A DNA stretch of 64,000 bases, taken from positions 6,335,585 through 6,399,584 of the forward strand of contig CM026433.1 in NCBI GenBank assembly GCA_014871385.1. The letters are read 5' to 3'. A program made the position numbers and the translations under genes. The notes below the pieces were generated by a model. It searched no databases and was not told where the DNA came from. It saw only the letters and a program-made list of their open reading frames with translations. Shown here piece by piece: positions 9,721 to 20,000 of the stretch (positions are counted from its first letter, which is position 1; every line of letters begins with the position of its first letter). The DNA comes from Ceratodon purpureus (lineage: Eukaryota > Streptophyta > Bryopsida > Pseudoditrichales > Ditrichaceae).

Positions 9721-10752
9721 ATGGCAGATCATAGACTTAAATGCGTTTTTCCACTATTCTATGTCTTAATTCTGACAACTTTCCGACAAGTACAATCATT
9801 TGATGAGGAAATTATACAGAATGTATTGTCACCAGTTGAAATTACAAATAATATGCACAAGAAGGTATGGCTAGATTGCTTCGAAAAGCAATATGATCGT
9901 GGTGTGCCAATAAAGCAAAATGTCGTCTTTGATCAAATCAAAGCTCATGCATCTGTCGAAGTTGGCCGCGGTCTTCTCGATTTTGAAGATAATTTGTTTT
10001 GCGATTTTGAATACGAAATCCGCGAATGGAACTGTGCCATAAAATATGAGATTAATTACATGTGCATCTGGGAGCATCCACATGCTCGTCTTATGCGGCA
10101 CGAAGATGCAAATTTCAACGATGACAATTGTCCAATCTGTGAACAAGGTCCCAGCCCTGATACATATTTGTGTCGATGGAATATTGAACGAGATGGTCTG
10201 TATGTTTCTCAGTTCCATCCTTTTAGCGGTAGACATCAGTACAAGCTTTTTAAGCAATGGAAGGAGGACGAGGACCACCACGAATTTCTGTCAGAGTATA
10301 GAGTGTCTATTTTCAATGATCTCGATGATGAATTAATGCTTACATTTGGAGTTATGAATGCCCCAAGGAATACTGTGAAAATTCCAGGACGACTTCGAGC
10401 ACACATTTCCAAACGATTTTTTTACATATCCTTAAATCCACGCACCGACGAGCGTTTACTCAGTTCGCCGTGGATATGCAGTTTTAAAGACCTGGGGAGT
10501 ATGGCATATCGTAGAGATGTTAAAATATGGAAACCTCCTCTAGTGAACCACGTTTCAATGCCTATCGACTGTATAGATTGCGCATGGAAAGCAGATAATG
10601 AAGGGATATGGCTGGACCGAGTTGGATGTGGACAAACTGGATCAATATGGGAAAAACGATTTGACTGGGTTCCAATACGGAAGCAGACAAGAGAACCTGA
10701 TATTGAAGATCAACCACCAAAGCGTCCAAAACTAGAGCACTTGGACCTTTGA
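9721..10752 (+). CDS. Secreted protein with two S1/SPH-like domains
   Basis: The protein has 343 aa. It starts with a hydrophobic signal-peptide-like stretch (about residues 9-26, ending near VQS). Two similar halves follow. Each opens with a V-I-N-(L/M) strand (VEITNNM near 36, VSIFNDLDDEL near 197), has a middle Cys-x-F segment (FCDFEYE, ICSFKDLG), and ends in C--C-(...)CxW...-(D/N)-x-G-(L/I) (CPICEQ...CRWNIERDGLYV and CIDCAWKADNEGIWL). This is the layout of plant self-incompatibility protein S1 homologues (SPH, Pfam PF05938), which are small secreted beta proteins, here in tandem. The C-terminus has a basic PPKRPKL stretch, odd for a secreted protein. The SPH assignment rests on pattern only. 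The gene is intronless as read. Confidence 0.55.
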   Translation: MADHRLKCVFPLFYVLILTTFRQVQSFDEEIIQNVLSPVEITNNMHKKVWLDCFEKQYDRGVPIKQNVVFDQIKAHASVEVGRGLLDFEDNLFCDFEYEIREWNCAIKYEINYMCIWEHPHARLMRHEDANFNDDNCPICEQGPSPDTYLCRWNIERDGLYVSQFHPFSGRHQYKLFKQWKEDEDHHEFLSEYRVSIFNDLDDELMLTFGVMNAPRNTVKIPGRLRAHISKRFFYISLNPRTDERLLSSPWICSFKDLGSMAYRRDVKIWKPPLVNHVSMPIDCIDCAWKADNEGIWLDRVGCGQTGSIWEKRFDWVPIRKQTREPDIEDQPPKRPKLEHLDL

Positions 10753-11138
10753 AATTTTATGAAAAAGAGGCATTTCTAATATATTTTTTGAACTTAAAAA
10801 AATCCGTAATCCACTTCATATTATTTTGAATCCTCTGATTTTAAAATTGTACAAAATACACACTTAGTAATAGATTGTAAAAATATGAATACTGACAATA
10901 ACTATGGAAGGTAGAAATAGCAATATGAATTATGAAAGGTAGAAATTGCATCTATTACAATCGTCCTTGCTTTCATTTTTCAAAAATAATAATTGACTGC
11001 TTCATTTGTATATCATTTTTTATATTGATTGTTTTACTTCATATAATATTTACGTTCTATCCATAGTGAGTATACAATTTCAATTTATTTCTTATGGTTA
11101 TATTTCCTGAAACTGAATACAATAAGAGTACTAATATA
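10753..11138. other. AT-rich spacer before the giant transposon
   Basis: No ORF of note. This is the presumed 3' UTR of the SPH-like gene followed by AT-rich DNA, ending at the target site of the hAT element. Confidence 0.5.
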
Positions 11139-11146
11139 GATAATTG
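11139..11146. repeat. 8-bp target-site duplication, left copy (GATAATTG)
   Basis: GATAATTG lies directly before the element start CAGGGTTGTT. The identical 8-mer occurs at 35537-35544 directly after the element end ACAACCATG. An 8-bp duplication is the hallmark of hAT transposition. Confidence 0.92.
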
Positions 11147-11225
11147 CAGGGTTGTTCATGGGACAAAAGGACCGGTCCGTCCGTCCGGTCCGCTCGTCCG
11201 TCCGTTAGGGGTCAGGGGAGGTCCG
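11147..11225. repeat. E1 left terminal inverted repeat and subterminal GTCCGTCC cluster
   Basis: CAGGGTTGTTC at the tip corresponds to CATGGTTGTC read inward from the right end (35536 downward). Inside it lie repeated GTCCGTCC and GGACCGGTCC words, also present inside the right end and at the E2 left end (51045-51110). Clustered subterminal motifs are often transposase-binding sites in hAT elements; here that is inference. Confidence 0.75.
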
Positions 11226-11364
11226 TTTGACCAGGACTTACGGTTGACCACCCAAATGGTGAAATGGGAGTTACCTTGGCCACCTAGGATGCCACGCGTC
11301 TGACATGTCACCAAATATTCCACATATATTGTTGACTCGGGGGATGACGTGGCTAAGAGGAAGG

Positions 11365-11605
11365 GCGCCAACGCCTTGAGTGACGGGGGCGCGAGCGCCT
11401 GAGAGGGGGGACGCGAGCGTCTTGGGAAGGGGGGCGCGAGCGAGGGGGCGCGAGCGACTGGGAGGGGCGCGGGCGCCTGCGAGGGGGGGGGGCGCGAGCG
11501 CCTTTGATGGTGGGGGGGCGCGAGCGCCTGCGATTGCAGGGGGGCGTGAGCAAGGGGTTTAGGGTGGGGGCGCGAGCGCCTGCGAAGGGGGGGCGCGAGC
11601 TGGGA
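11365..11605 (+). repeat. GC-rich array A1 (GGGCGCGAGCG repeats)
   Basis: About ten irregular copies of GGGCGCGAGCG(CCTGCGAG) are separated by G-runs. The array lies between the left end of E1 and the 3' end of the transposase. ORFs crossing it on both strands (Pro/Arg-rich or Gly/Arg-rich) are composition artefacts. Confidence 0.9.
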
Positions 11606-11885
11606 ACAAGAATCAACCACTGAAGGAAATTAAGACACTACTGAATTTTTCATAGTGACATAAATGAGAGAAGTTTTAATTCATGTCGAAACAAAATTAC
11701 ATTCAATAGCCTTAGCTAATGTTTTATGGACATTGACTAAGGTTAACATATAAGTATCTACGTATAAAATTTAGATATATATATATATATATTATATTTT
11801 TTTGTGTTTTTTTAAAATTATTTTGGAGACATATATATTATACTTTCTCTATATAACTTCTATATGTAATATGCTAATAGATGTA

Positions 11886-14800
11886 TCACTTTTTTTTGTT
11901 TTTTTTGGCGGTGCGCCGCTCTGGATTCCTTCGAGTACCGGGCTTACCCAATGGTACTCTTACAACAATGTCTTCATCATCAGGTGCTTCTTCACGGCTA
12001 TCTTCTGATGAGTAATATCCTTCTGAGGATTTCGACCCCTCGTCATCTCCATCTCCCCCCCTGATTAGGCACATATTCCTCCACCGTGGAATGAATGTTG
12101 CGCAATTCGTGGTCAATTGTACCATCCACCACTGTGGTCACAATTCTTTTGATCTTCCGTCTTTTGGTCTTATCGGTGATTCCGTCCACATTCATTACGG
12201 GTAATCTACGTTTACCCACAGCCACAGGTAAAGACGGGGTAGTTCCAACAGTATATCCTGAAAAAAAAGGGCGAACGTTTGTTGGACCTTTCCGTGACCG
12301 TATCACTCCATGACGCGTCGTAGAAGGTCCAGCTGGTAGACTTCGTCCAGAAGAAGTGAGTGGAATGCTTGTATTCGGTGTTGGAGTTAATGAACCATGC
12401 CCAGTAGAAGTGCTTGAACGAGGTGGAGGGGGTCGACCCAACCCTGCAAGTACTGCTCCGATTGAAGGTGTACTCTGGGGCAGGGGTGTTTGAAACAATC
12501 GGCCAATAGGAATTTCATCTTCTTGTCCATTTCTGACTGTCTCTGATTGTTCATTTCTTGGAGGGCTTTCATCCAAACCTCCAGACCTGATTGTTTCCTC
12601 AACATTTACTGGCAAAGTGGCCTGGAGTTGTTCAACTTCTTCTCCTCCCTCAACGTCTTCTGGAATTGGAATTTGCTCTCCCATGTTGTTACCCCCTTCT
12701 TCATTGTCATTGTTCGAAACGCTACGAACGGGGTAAATGTCATCATTATTGCCACCATCGTCGCTTTGATGCTGAGTCATTTCGACTTCAAATTCATCGT
12801 CAATATCATCGTCTGCCCGATCGTATGCGACCTCGCCTCTAGTTTGTATTTCATTGACAACGTGGTGAGGCGAAGTAGATGCCTCTTCATCAAATCCTGC
12901 CCAGTCAAAAACTCCATTCGGCTGGTTAACGGGTTCAGTGCGTGGCATGTCACCATCACCATTGTCCACGGGTAACTCTGGATACTCATCATCCATAGTA
13001 GCAGGAGTGTAATGAACTCCACCGTCATCACCATCGCCTTCATTAACTTCAAGTCCGTCGTGGAATCCTTCATCTCCATCATCATCACATACGTCTTCAT
13101 CGTACATGGCTGGCACTTCTTCATCCGAGTCTTCGGAGAACGGTTGGTTCTCGTACCAAAGAACAGGATCCGCTCCACGTCGTTCTCGAAGGAGCTTACT
13201 GTTCGTGTAAATGTACACCAAGTCCTCTGCCTTCTTCACGGCCAATCGGTTGCGAACCTTACTGTGAACAAAGGAATACATGCTCCAATTTCGCTCACAT
13301 GATGATGCCGAGCATGTTAACGAAAGGATGCGCTTTGCTATCAACGGTAACGCATCGCCCCCAACCCGCTGCCACCATTGATGAGGTAGCATCTTAGTCT
13401 GTCGAATGTTTGGGGCCTCCAAAGGGCTGAATGGACCGGTGCGTTCCTCAAACTGTGTTAGCTCGAACAACACAGTATCGTGGTCCAGTTTAAGGGACTC
13501 ACTCAAATGAATTAGCACTTGCAGGAGTGCACGCTTCGCAGCACTGTTAGTCAATAGCTCGTGGCTCTTCGGGAAAATGTAGGGATTCAAAATGGCGCCT
13601 GCGTAATGGAGATCTGTCAACATCATCTTCCATCTCTTCGTAAAATGTTTCTCAAAGCGATCTGCTATAGCGGGGTCTAGGAAAAAAGGATCACCCTGTA
13701 GACGGAACACATGCTTCTTCAAATTATTCATGGCCAACCATGCCCTCCCCATTGCCGGTGTTTGTCCATCAAATGTCTTCAAGGTCACAACAGCCGGCTT
13801 CATAACATGCACAAGATTCTCACAACGTAACCAAAATGTCTCATCGAGAATGGTACTCCGTACTTGACATGCTAAGGTGTGAGCTCGATACCCGTTTGAC
13901 CGATTGAATAAAGTACCCACATATTCGTCCCATTTCGGACTGGCTACCACCTGGATTAGTGCCTCCCTCAGTTCAAGCAATCGAACAATCATCAAGTACT
14001 GGCATCCAAATCTTGTCTCCGCTGGTAACAACAGAGACAACTTCGGGCTGAATTGGCGAAACAAAGCCATGGTGACATGACGGCGACGTGTAAAATTTGG
14101 TATGCGTTTTGCCAAGGCAATCAGCTCTTTGAAGGTTGCTTCCTTCCCCTAATCTTCTAGTAAGAGGTCCATGATGTGAGCTGCACAACCTTGCTTGTAA
14201 ATGTGAGGATAAGCTTCAACCACCTGGTCCATGGCTCCCAACATCGCACTAGCATTGTCGGAGCAAATCTGTACCACATTCTGCGGTCCAACTTCTTTGA
14301 TGTACTCTTTCAATTTCCCAGCTATGTATGCCTTTGATTTCTTGTACCCCGTTGTATCAATGGAACCTAGGAATATATCTCCTGCTGGACACACAAGCAT
14401 GACATTCATCAATGGCCGATGAACAACGTTGTCCCATCCATCCGAGCAAATAGTTGCCCCGTACAAGCTAATACACTGCTTCGTTTTCTCCTCTATTCTC
14501 AACTTGAGAAGCTGCTTTGTTGGCTGGATGTGCTTGGTTCGCATTGCGTTGTATGCTGGTGGACGGTACACAAAACCCGCTTTCGATGTTGCCTCCACAG
14601 CAGCGATAAAAGATGGATGTCTAACCACATTGAAAGGCACATTCGCTTCATAAAAATAGGACGCCCATTTCTCATCCAATTCATTGCGCATCCCAATCTG
14701 ATAGGCCTCGGTAAAACTTTGTTGCCGCATAGATCTTGGTGTACATGAATTGCCTCTGCTTATAGGCGGAGTTGACTGAGACGGTTGAACTTGGGAAATC

Positions 14801-15171
14801 CTCTCCTCTTGGACCTCCTCCGTTCTCTGAGGCACTTCCGTAGATTCCTCAGCAGGCATAGACTGGCTAGAACATGGTGCCAAGTGTGCCAAGTGTGCCT
14901 CGCCATCACCACCATCAGTGCCGTATATCTCCGCATGTGTCATTCTTTTTGGTATTACATTACCACAATTGGCAAAGCCCCTAAATACGGCGGCGGGGGC
15001 CTAGGTACAATGACTCTTGCTTGAACCTTCACCCCATCCATAGTGCTTGAAAGCTCTTTGTCGTTTATAACGAAAGGTGAAATTGCACCACACACATTTC
15101 ACATGGTCCTTATCAATGAACGTCCACCACGGAGCCCACTCAGCCGTCGACTGACGCTGTTGACCTGCCAT
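11886..15171 (-). pseudogene. hAT transposase of E1 (BED finger, DUF659, hAT C-terminus), broken
   Basis: This is homologous along its length to the intact transposase at 54127-57573. ATG 15171 opens a BED-like region (EWAPWW...CVWC...HYGW). A DUF659-type catalytic region follows (SDGWDNV, VVQICSDNASAM, CAAHIMDLLLED), and then a C-terminal hAT dimerisation block (CSASSCERNWSMYSFVHSK) and a long acidic tail. Three lesions are visible. TAG at 15003-15001 stands where the E2 protein has Lys. TAG at 14151-14149 stands where E2 has Trp (EDWGKE). A +1 frameshift in the C7 run at 12055-12061 moves the acidic/basic C-terminus (EAPDDEDIVV) to another frame. All other parts stay in frame, so decay is recent or slow. 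E1 cannot encode a full transposase from this copy. Confidence 0.85.
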
Positions 15172-15281
15172 TCTCCGTGTCTCTGAAAAAGTACAATGAT
15201 CTCCTGTCTGCAAGTGTTAGTATGACACATGTGAGAAAAAAATGGTATGTGTAGACATCAACCACAGGCCAATGTGATGCA

Positions 15282-15328
15282 CATAGTCTCAAGCAAGGAG
15301 CCCACAAGGAGTTCCGGGACTAGAGGCC
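15282..15328 (-). promoter_or_regulatory. Shared leader box of the E1 transposase gene, with TATA at 15368-15377
   Basis: On the minus strand AGTATAAATG (15377-15368) lies just downstream of the GC array. About 40 bp further is a block whose top strand reads GTCTCAAGCAAGGAGCCC, then CAAGGAG and CCGGGAC. The E2 transposase has GTTTCAAGCAAGGAGCCC and CAAGGAGACCCAGGAC at the same place (57733-57780). Both kinase genes carry the same box (30065-30107, 53316-53362). This is likely the transcription start/5' UTR region. Confidence 0.6.
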
Positions 15329-15381
15329 ATGATTTCAAATGATATTGGGCTTGGGCTAAGTTGGTGGCATTTATACTCGTG

Positions 15382-15591
15382 AGGGGGGGGCGCGAGTTTC
15401 TCCAGGTGGGGGGGCGCGAGCTTCTCCATAGGGGGGGGCGCGAGCTTTTCCAGGGGGGGGCGCGAGCTTCTCCAGGGGGGGCGCGAGCTTCTCCAGGGGG
15501 GGCGCGAGCTTCTCCAGGTTGGAGCGCGAGCTTCTCCGAGGGGGGAGGGGGGGCGCGAGCTTCTCCAAGGGGGGGCACGAGCTTCTCCAGG
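15382..15591 (+). repeat. GC-rich array A2, left part (GGGGGCGCGAGCTTCTCCA repeats)
   Basis: About ten copies of a roughly 19-21-bp unit lie directly upstream of the transposase TATA box. The array is cut at 15591 by the gypsy insertion and resumes at 27989. CCAGG at 15587-15591 is the left target duplication of that insertion. Confidence 0.9.
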
Positions 15592-16015
15592 TGTTAACCG
15601 GAGATTTATCCATCTCCCCTTTCCCACTTTCCAGTAGCAGTTTTCACAGTTTTTCATCCCTGTCCCCGACAGTCATCCAGTCGGCTGGATGAACTCTGTC
15701 AGAGCCGATTGGATGAACTCTATCGGAGCCGACTGGATGAATTCTGCTAGACTCTTAAGGCAGATTTTAGGGTTTTTGAGATCATTCCTCACTAGTGCAC
15801 TCAGAGTTAGGAGAGACTGAGGAGTCTTTATGAGCTACTGTACCATGATTTTGGGGCAGATTTGACCCTCTTTATACAGTTTTGACTCACTTTTCCACTC
15901 CTTTTGAGTGTTTTCTGCATTGTATGAGTGTTTTAGCACTATTGCTAGTTGGGTTTTTGTAGGGTTTTGATGGGTTGTGAAGGTTAGGGTTTTATGGGAA
16001 ATCCTCCCTTTACCA
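15592..16015 (+). repeat. Left LTR of nested gypsy (424 bp)
   Basis: TG...CA borders. It contains three roughly 24-bp tandem units built on GCCGACTGGATGAACTCTG (about 15678-15745). These units hold the A/GCCGAC core known in plants as the DRE/CRT site. Whether this matters for expression is inference. Confidence 0.93.
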
Positions 16016-16016
16016 T

Positions 16017-16033
16017 TGGCGACCATGCTCTAG
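16017..16033 (+). other. Candidate primer-binding site of nested gypsy
   Basis: TGGCGACCATGCTCTAG starts one base after the LTR end. It has the TGG start expected for pairing with a tRNA 3' CCA. The tRNA is not identified. Confidence 0.6.
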
Positions 16034-17012
16034 TTCGTTCCATGTGAATCTCCTGCTGTTTGGGGGCTGTCCACACACTAGAAGGGTTAGAAAGTACACT
16101 CATTAGGGCTGCAGGGGTGCAGCAGGAGCTGTTACGACCTCCTAGTAGTGCTGATTGTTGGGGGCAAGAGTCACTGCAAGTGTCTGCATTGGGGGCAGGC
16201 TGCACCATCAGCACTGGCAGAATCTTCGGGTTTCACTCAACATCAGTGGGGCAGCAGACAGAGGCCAACAAGTACTCAGGTGTTTCCAAGGTGAAGGCAC
16301 TGGTGCAGTTACAGAGGCAGACCAGCACACGTCCAGAGCGCAGTGACAGCAGAGCGGATCTGTTGCAGACTGGAGGGCGTAGGTGCTGCGACATTTTGTG
16401 AGAGGCAGAATTTTAATCACCCATCACAGTGAACTGAGGGCAGTTCACAGATCGAAAAAGGGGATACAGGCTGATCTGCAACCTCATCACGGGAGAGGAG
16501 GTGAAGGTAAGTCACTGTAACCCTAGTATTTTAGATTCAAAGTTACAGATCCAGAAAAATTGCTGTTAAGGAATTTGAATTTTGAATTTGGGTATATCGA
16601 TTGGCACCTCAGTCAGCCTTGCGGATCTCAAAGTTGGGACCTGGACAGACTGTAGGATAGTGTGGAGTACGTGAGTCTGCAATTGAATTGTGTTTTAGGT
16701 AAAACTGTAAGGACAGTTAACCACAGGATTAAAATCTGTAGGAGTTAATACACTGCGAAAAAGGGGATAGCAAACAGCTGGGAAGTATACCCCAGAACAT
16801 GTTCAGTAAAAATTTTCAGTAAGGAAAACGATGGTACTATTAACCGGGCCACACAGCTAGGGGGCTGCGGTCTGTGAGTGTTGTATTGGCAGGAAGACTC
16901 AGGACAGTCAACAGTCGACTGACTGTGAAGGGAGAAGTGCAATCAGTCAACAGCAGAGGCAAGTAGCACCATACAAGCAGCAGAACAACTCAACAGTCAA
17001 CAACCAACATCC

Positions 17013-20000
17013 ATGGAGGAGGGGGACCAAAATGACCTGCGAGCAGAAAGGCAGGCCAGGGAACGATTCAGACGCTACATGCAACGGGATGAACGGGTGA
17101 CAGAGCCAACTCCAGCGGAAGGACATGGCCGACTTAGCTCACAGGGCAGTGCGGCTAAGCAGGTAGGAGAACTCATTGACATGGAGGTGGAAAACGACCT
17201 GTCATCATCAGATGGGAGAACCAGAGAGAGCAGATTTGGAGGGGAGACTCAGTTCGAAAAAGGGGATAGGCTGAGCCGCCAGCCTGACCCAACTAGTACA
17301 CCTTGGAAGTATCAAGATATGAAGAGGACATCATCATTCAGGAGGGATTTTTCCACTGCTGCAGATGATTACAACACCTTCAGAGAAGAACGCAGACAGA
17401 CGCAGGAGGTCTTCGCAGAACCAACCCAGTGGCCCAGTACAGTCACTGGCAGAGCCGACGCGGGCACAGAGCCAACGCGGGGGCGCAGCCGACCAGTCTC
17501 TCCTGCACATCTGCCACAAACTCCAGAAACCTTACCTGCTGCTTTTCAGAGTTTGAAGCAGAAGCTGGAAGAGACCAAGAGTCGATCAGTTCAGGAACAG
17601 GGACTGGCAAATCCCACAGAAGGTGGACCCAGCAGGAATGTTCATTTTTTGGACGAATTCAGACTCCGGGCTGAGTGGGAGCAAGAAGAGGAGGACAGGC
17701 GGGCTGTGGAAGCATTCAAGGCAGACTTACAAGCTAGAAGAGAGAGGGCCAAACAGCATTCCACGACCCACACTCACAGCAGGCCTGATCCAGGTAAATA
17801 CCTCCAGCAATTGGAAGCTTTACAGCAGGCGGCACCCTCAGGCGAGGCGTCGTTACATCACTGGCATACTGAGCCACAGTGGCCGCCAGAACCGTCTCAG
17901 ACTGCATGGGAGCTTGAGTTCAACCGACGGGTCCAGGAGACAGCTCAGAGGTTAGCCACCCAGCAGTTAGCGACACAACAACGAGAGCAACAAAGGGTGG
18001 AAAGGGAAAGGCAGGAGCTAGCGCAGCTGCACGATCTATGGGAGGAACAGAGACGGGAGCGCGAACAGGAACAGACTGAAGGGATTCCGGTCAGGACTCC
18101 CTACTTAGCCGACCCAACTCCGGAGGTGCTAGAGGATAGAAAGATACCTGGACCCCTTCCAACTACAGCTCCCTCGCCAGTCCCTCGACCGCTTGCGTAT
18201 GTGGATCACCTTACAGGTGATACCTATCACTCTGCCCAGCCGACTCAGCATACAGAAATTCCTGTCAGAATAGCAGAGCCTACTTTTGGGGAATCCGTCC
18301 CTGAAGTGATTTATGGGGGGAGACCTACAGTTCACACCTCATCCTCTGCCCCAGCAGGCTACGGCCCAGCTACTGTCCCCGGAGGCCCTCACAGTACTGC
18401 ACCTACTCCACAACGTCCAAGGTATCCCACAGTGACATCAGTCGTGCGACCTCCTGCTGTGCCCACAGCCCGCACAACCGACTTCACCTCTGCGCCTCCT
18501 CGACCCCCTGTCAGTACTCAACGAAAGCAGTTGCCGTACAGAGCCTACAAGGAAGGTAGTGATCCAGATGCCCATCTCCGCTACTTCGATAAATGTGCCT
18601 GGTTCAATGGGGAAACTGATGAACAAGTGATTATCACACTGTTCGGGACGACTCTGGTGGATAAAGCCCAGAGATGGTTTGATGATTGGCTGGATCACCA
18701 TCTTTACTGCACATGGGAAGAGGCTAAGGAAGCTTTCAAACTGCGATATCGAGAGCAGGATTCAGATGAGCAGGTCTACATGACTCTCAGGACCTTCAAA
18801 CAGGGTGAGGGAGAGAAGGTACAAGATTACTATGAACGTTTTATGAAGTTGATCAAGTGCCTGCAGACAGAAGTGGGAGAAGGGTTCAAGCTCACATATT
18901 TCAGGGCAGGTCTGCTTGATTACTTGAAGGTGACTACCAGTGGGTCCACAGCAAACACTCTTACCGAACTGAAGGAGTTGGCTAGGCGCTGTGAGACTAA
19001 TTGTACTGATGCGTCGGGGAAGAAGTTATACTTTCAGGCCAAGAGGACAGAGCCGACTAATAGTCGGGCCAGTACTGCAAATGCCCAGGCAGATCAGGTG
19101 GAGACAGTCAACCGCAGGTTCTGCACGGTATGCAAGAAATTTGGGCATGAAGACAAATACTGCTTCGTGAACCCAGATAATCCAAACAACAGGCTACCCA
19201 GGGCAGATGGGAAGCCGACTGTAGGAGTTCACGAAGTATCGGCTACACAGCCGACTAGTGGCTCAGGAAGACAGTTCAACAGTAGACCTGGAGGATATCA
19301 AAACAGCGGAGCTGGCAGGATTGATGGGTGCTTCTTGTGTTTGGGCACTGACCATCAGATGCGTAATTGCCATTTACGTCTAAAGTTTCAGCAAATATTG
19401 GCTGCTGAAAAGCTAGGAACTAACTCTGTTGGTGTCAACAGTGTGGAGTTGCAGGAGTTGGATAACCCTGAAGTGGCCACTATACTAACCAGGGCGGCTA
19501 GGGTGCGAGCCGGACTTCCACTGGAAGATAAGGAACTGAAAGAGCCAGAACCACGACTGCCCAAGACTCAGGCAGACTGGGAGAAGGAGGAACGGCTCCG
19601 GAAGGAATTCATTGCTTTAACTGAGGAGATTAATCGGGAGAATGAGTTGGCACAGCAAAAGGAAGAGGAGCTTCACAAAGTAAATGTGGACAACTCTACA
19701 TCCACAGTTACAGATGGACCAGTACTAGATAGTGACTGGGCAGGGTTTCCTGATGCGGACTGCTTGCAGGAGATACCCAAGCTGGTGCCGACTGGGACTT
19801 TGACAGAGCCGACTACTTCCCAGCCTTCAACAGCCGTTAAGACTGTGAGCAGACAGATTTTACAGACACCCATTACTGTGTCTTTGGGGGAACTGCTCGA
19901 AGTGGCCCCCAACCTTACTGAGTATGTCAGAGCGAAAGTATTTCCCAATACTCAGAGACAGCATAGACTGTCATTTGAGCCGGTTCAGCATCAGCAGATT

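Noticed and set aside
11147..11148. 10-bp target duplication GATAATTGCA
   Set aside because: The extra CA belongs to the element tip CAGGGTTG, as expected for hAT ends. Eight bases fit the family.
11156..11620. Pro/Arg- or Gly/Arg-rich ORFs across the GC arrays (also 15258-15657, 29918-30385, 35015-35374, 51125-51511, 53348-53794, 57693-58216, 60291-60860)
   Set aside because: They are open in several frames and on both strands only because of GC-rich repetitive composition. No conserved start or domain.
15940..16015. Telomere-like TTAGGG words in the LTR and at 27950-27970
   Set aside because: Only isolated TTAGGG/TTTTAGGG words, no tandem array; they are part of both LTRs.
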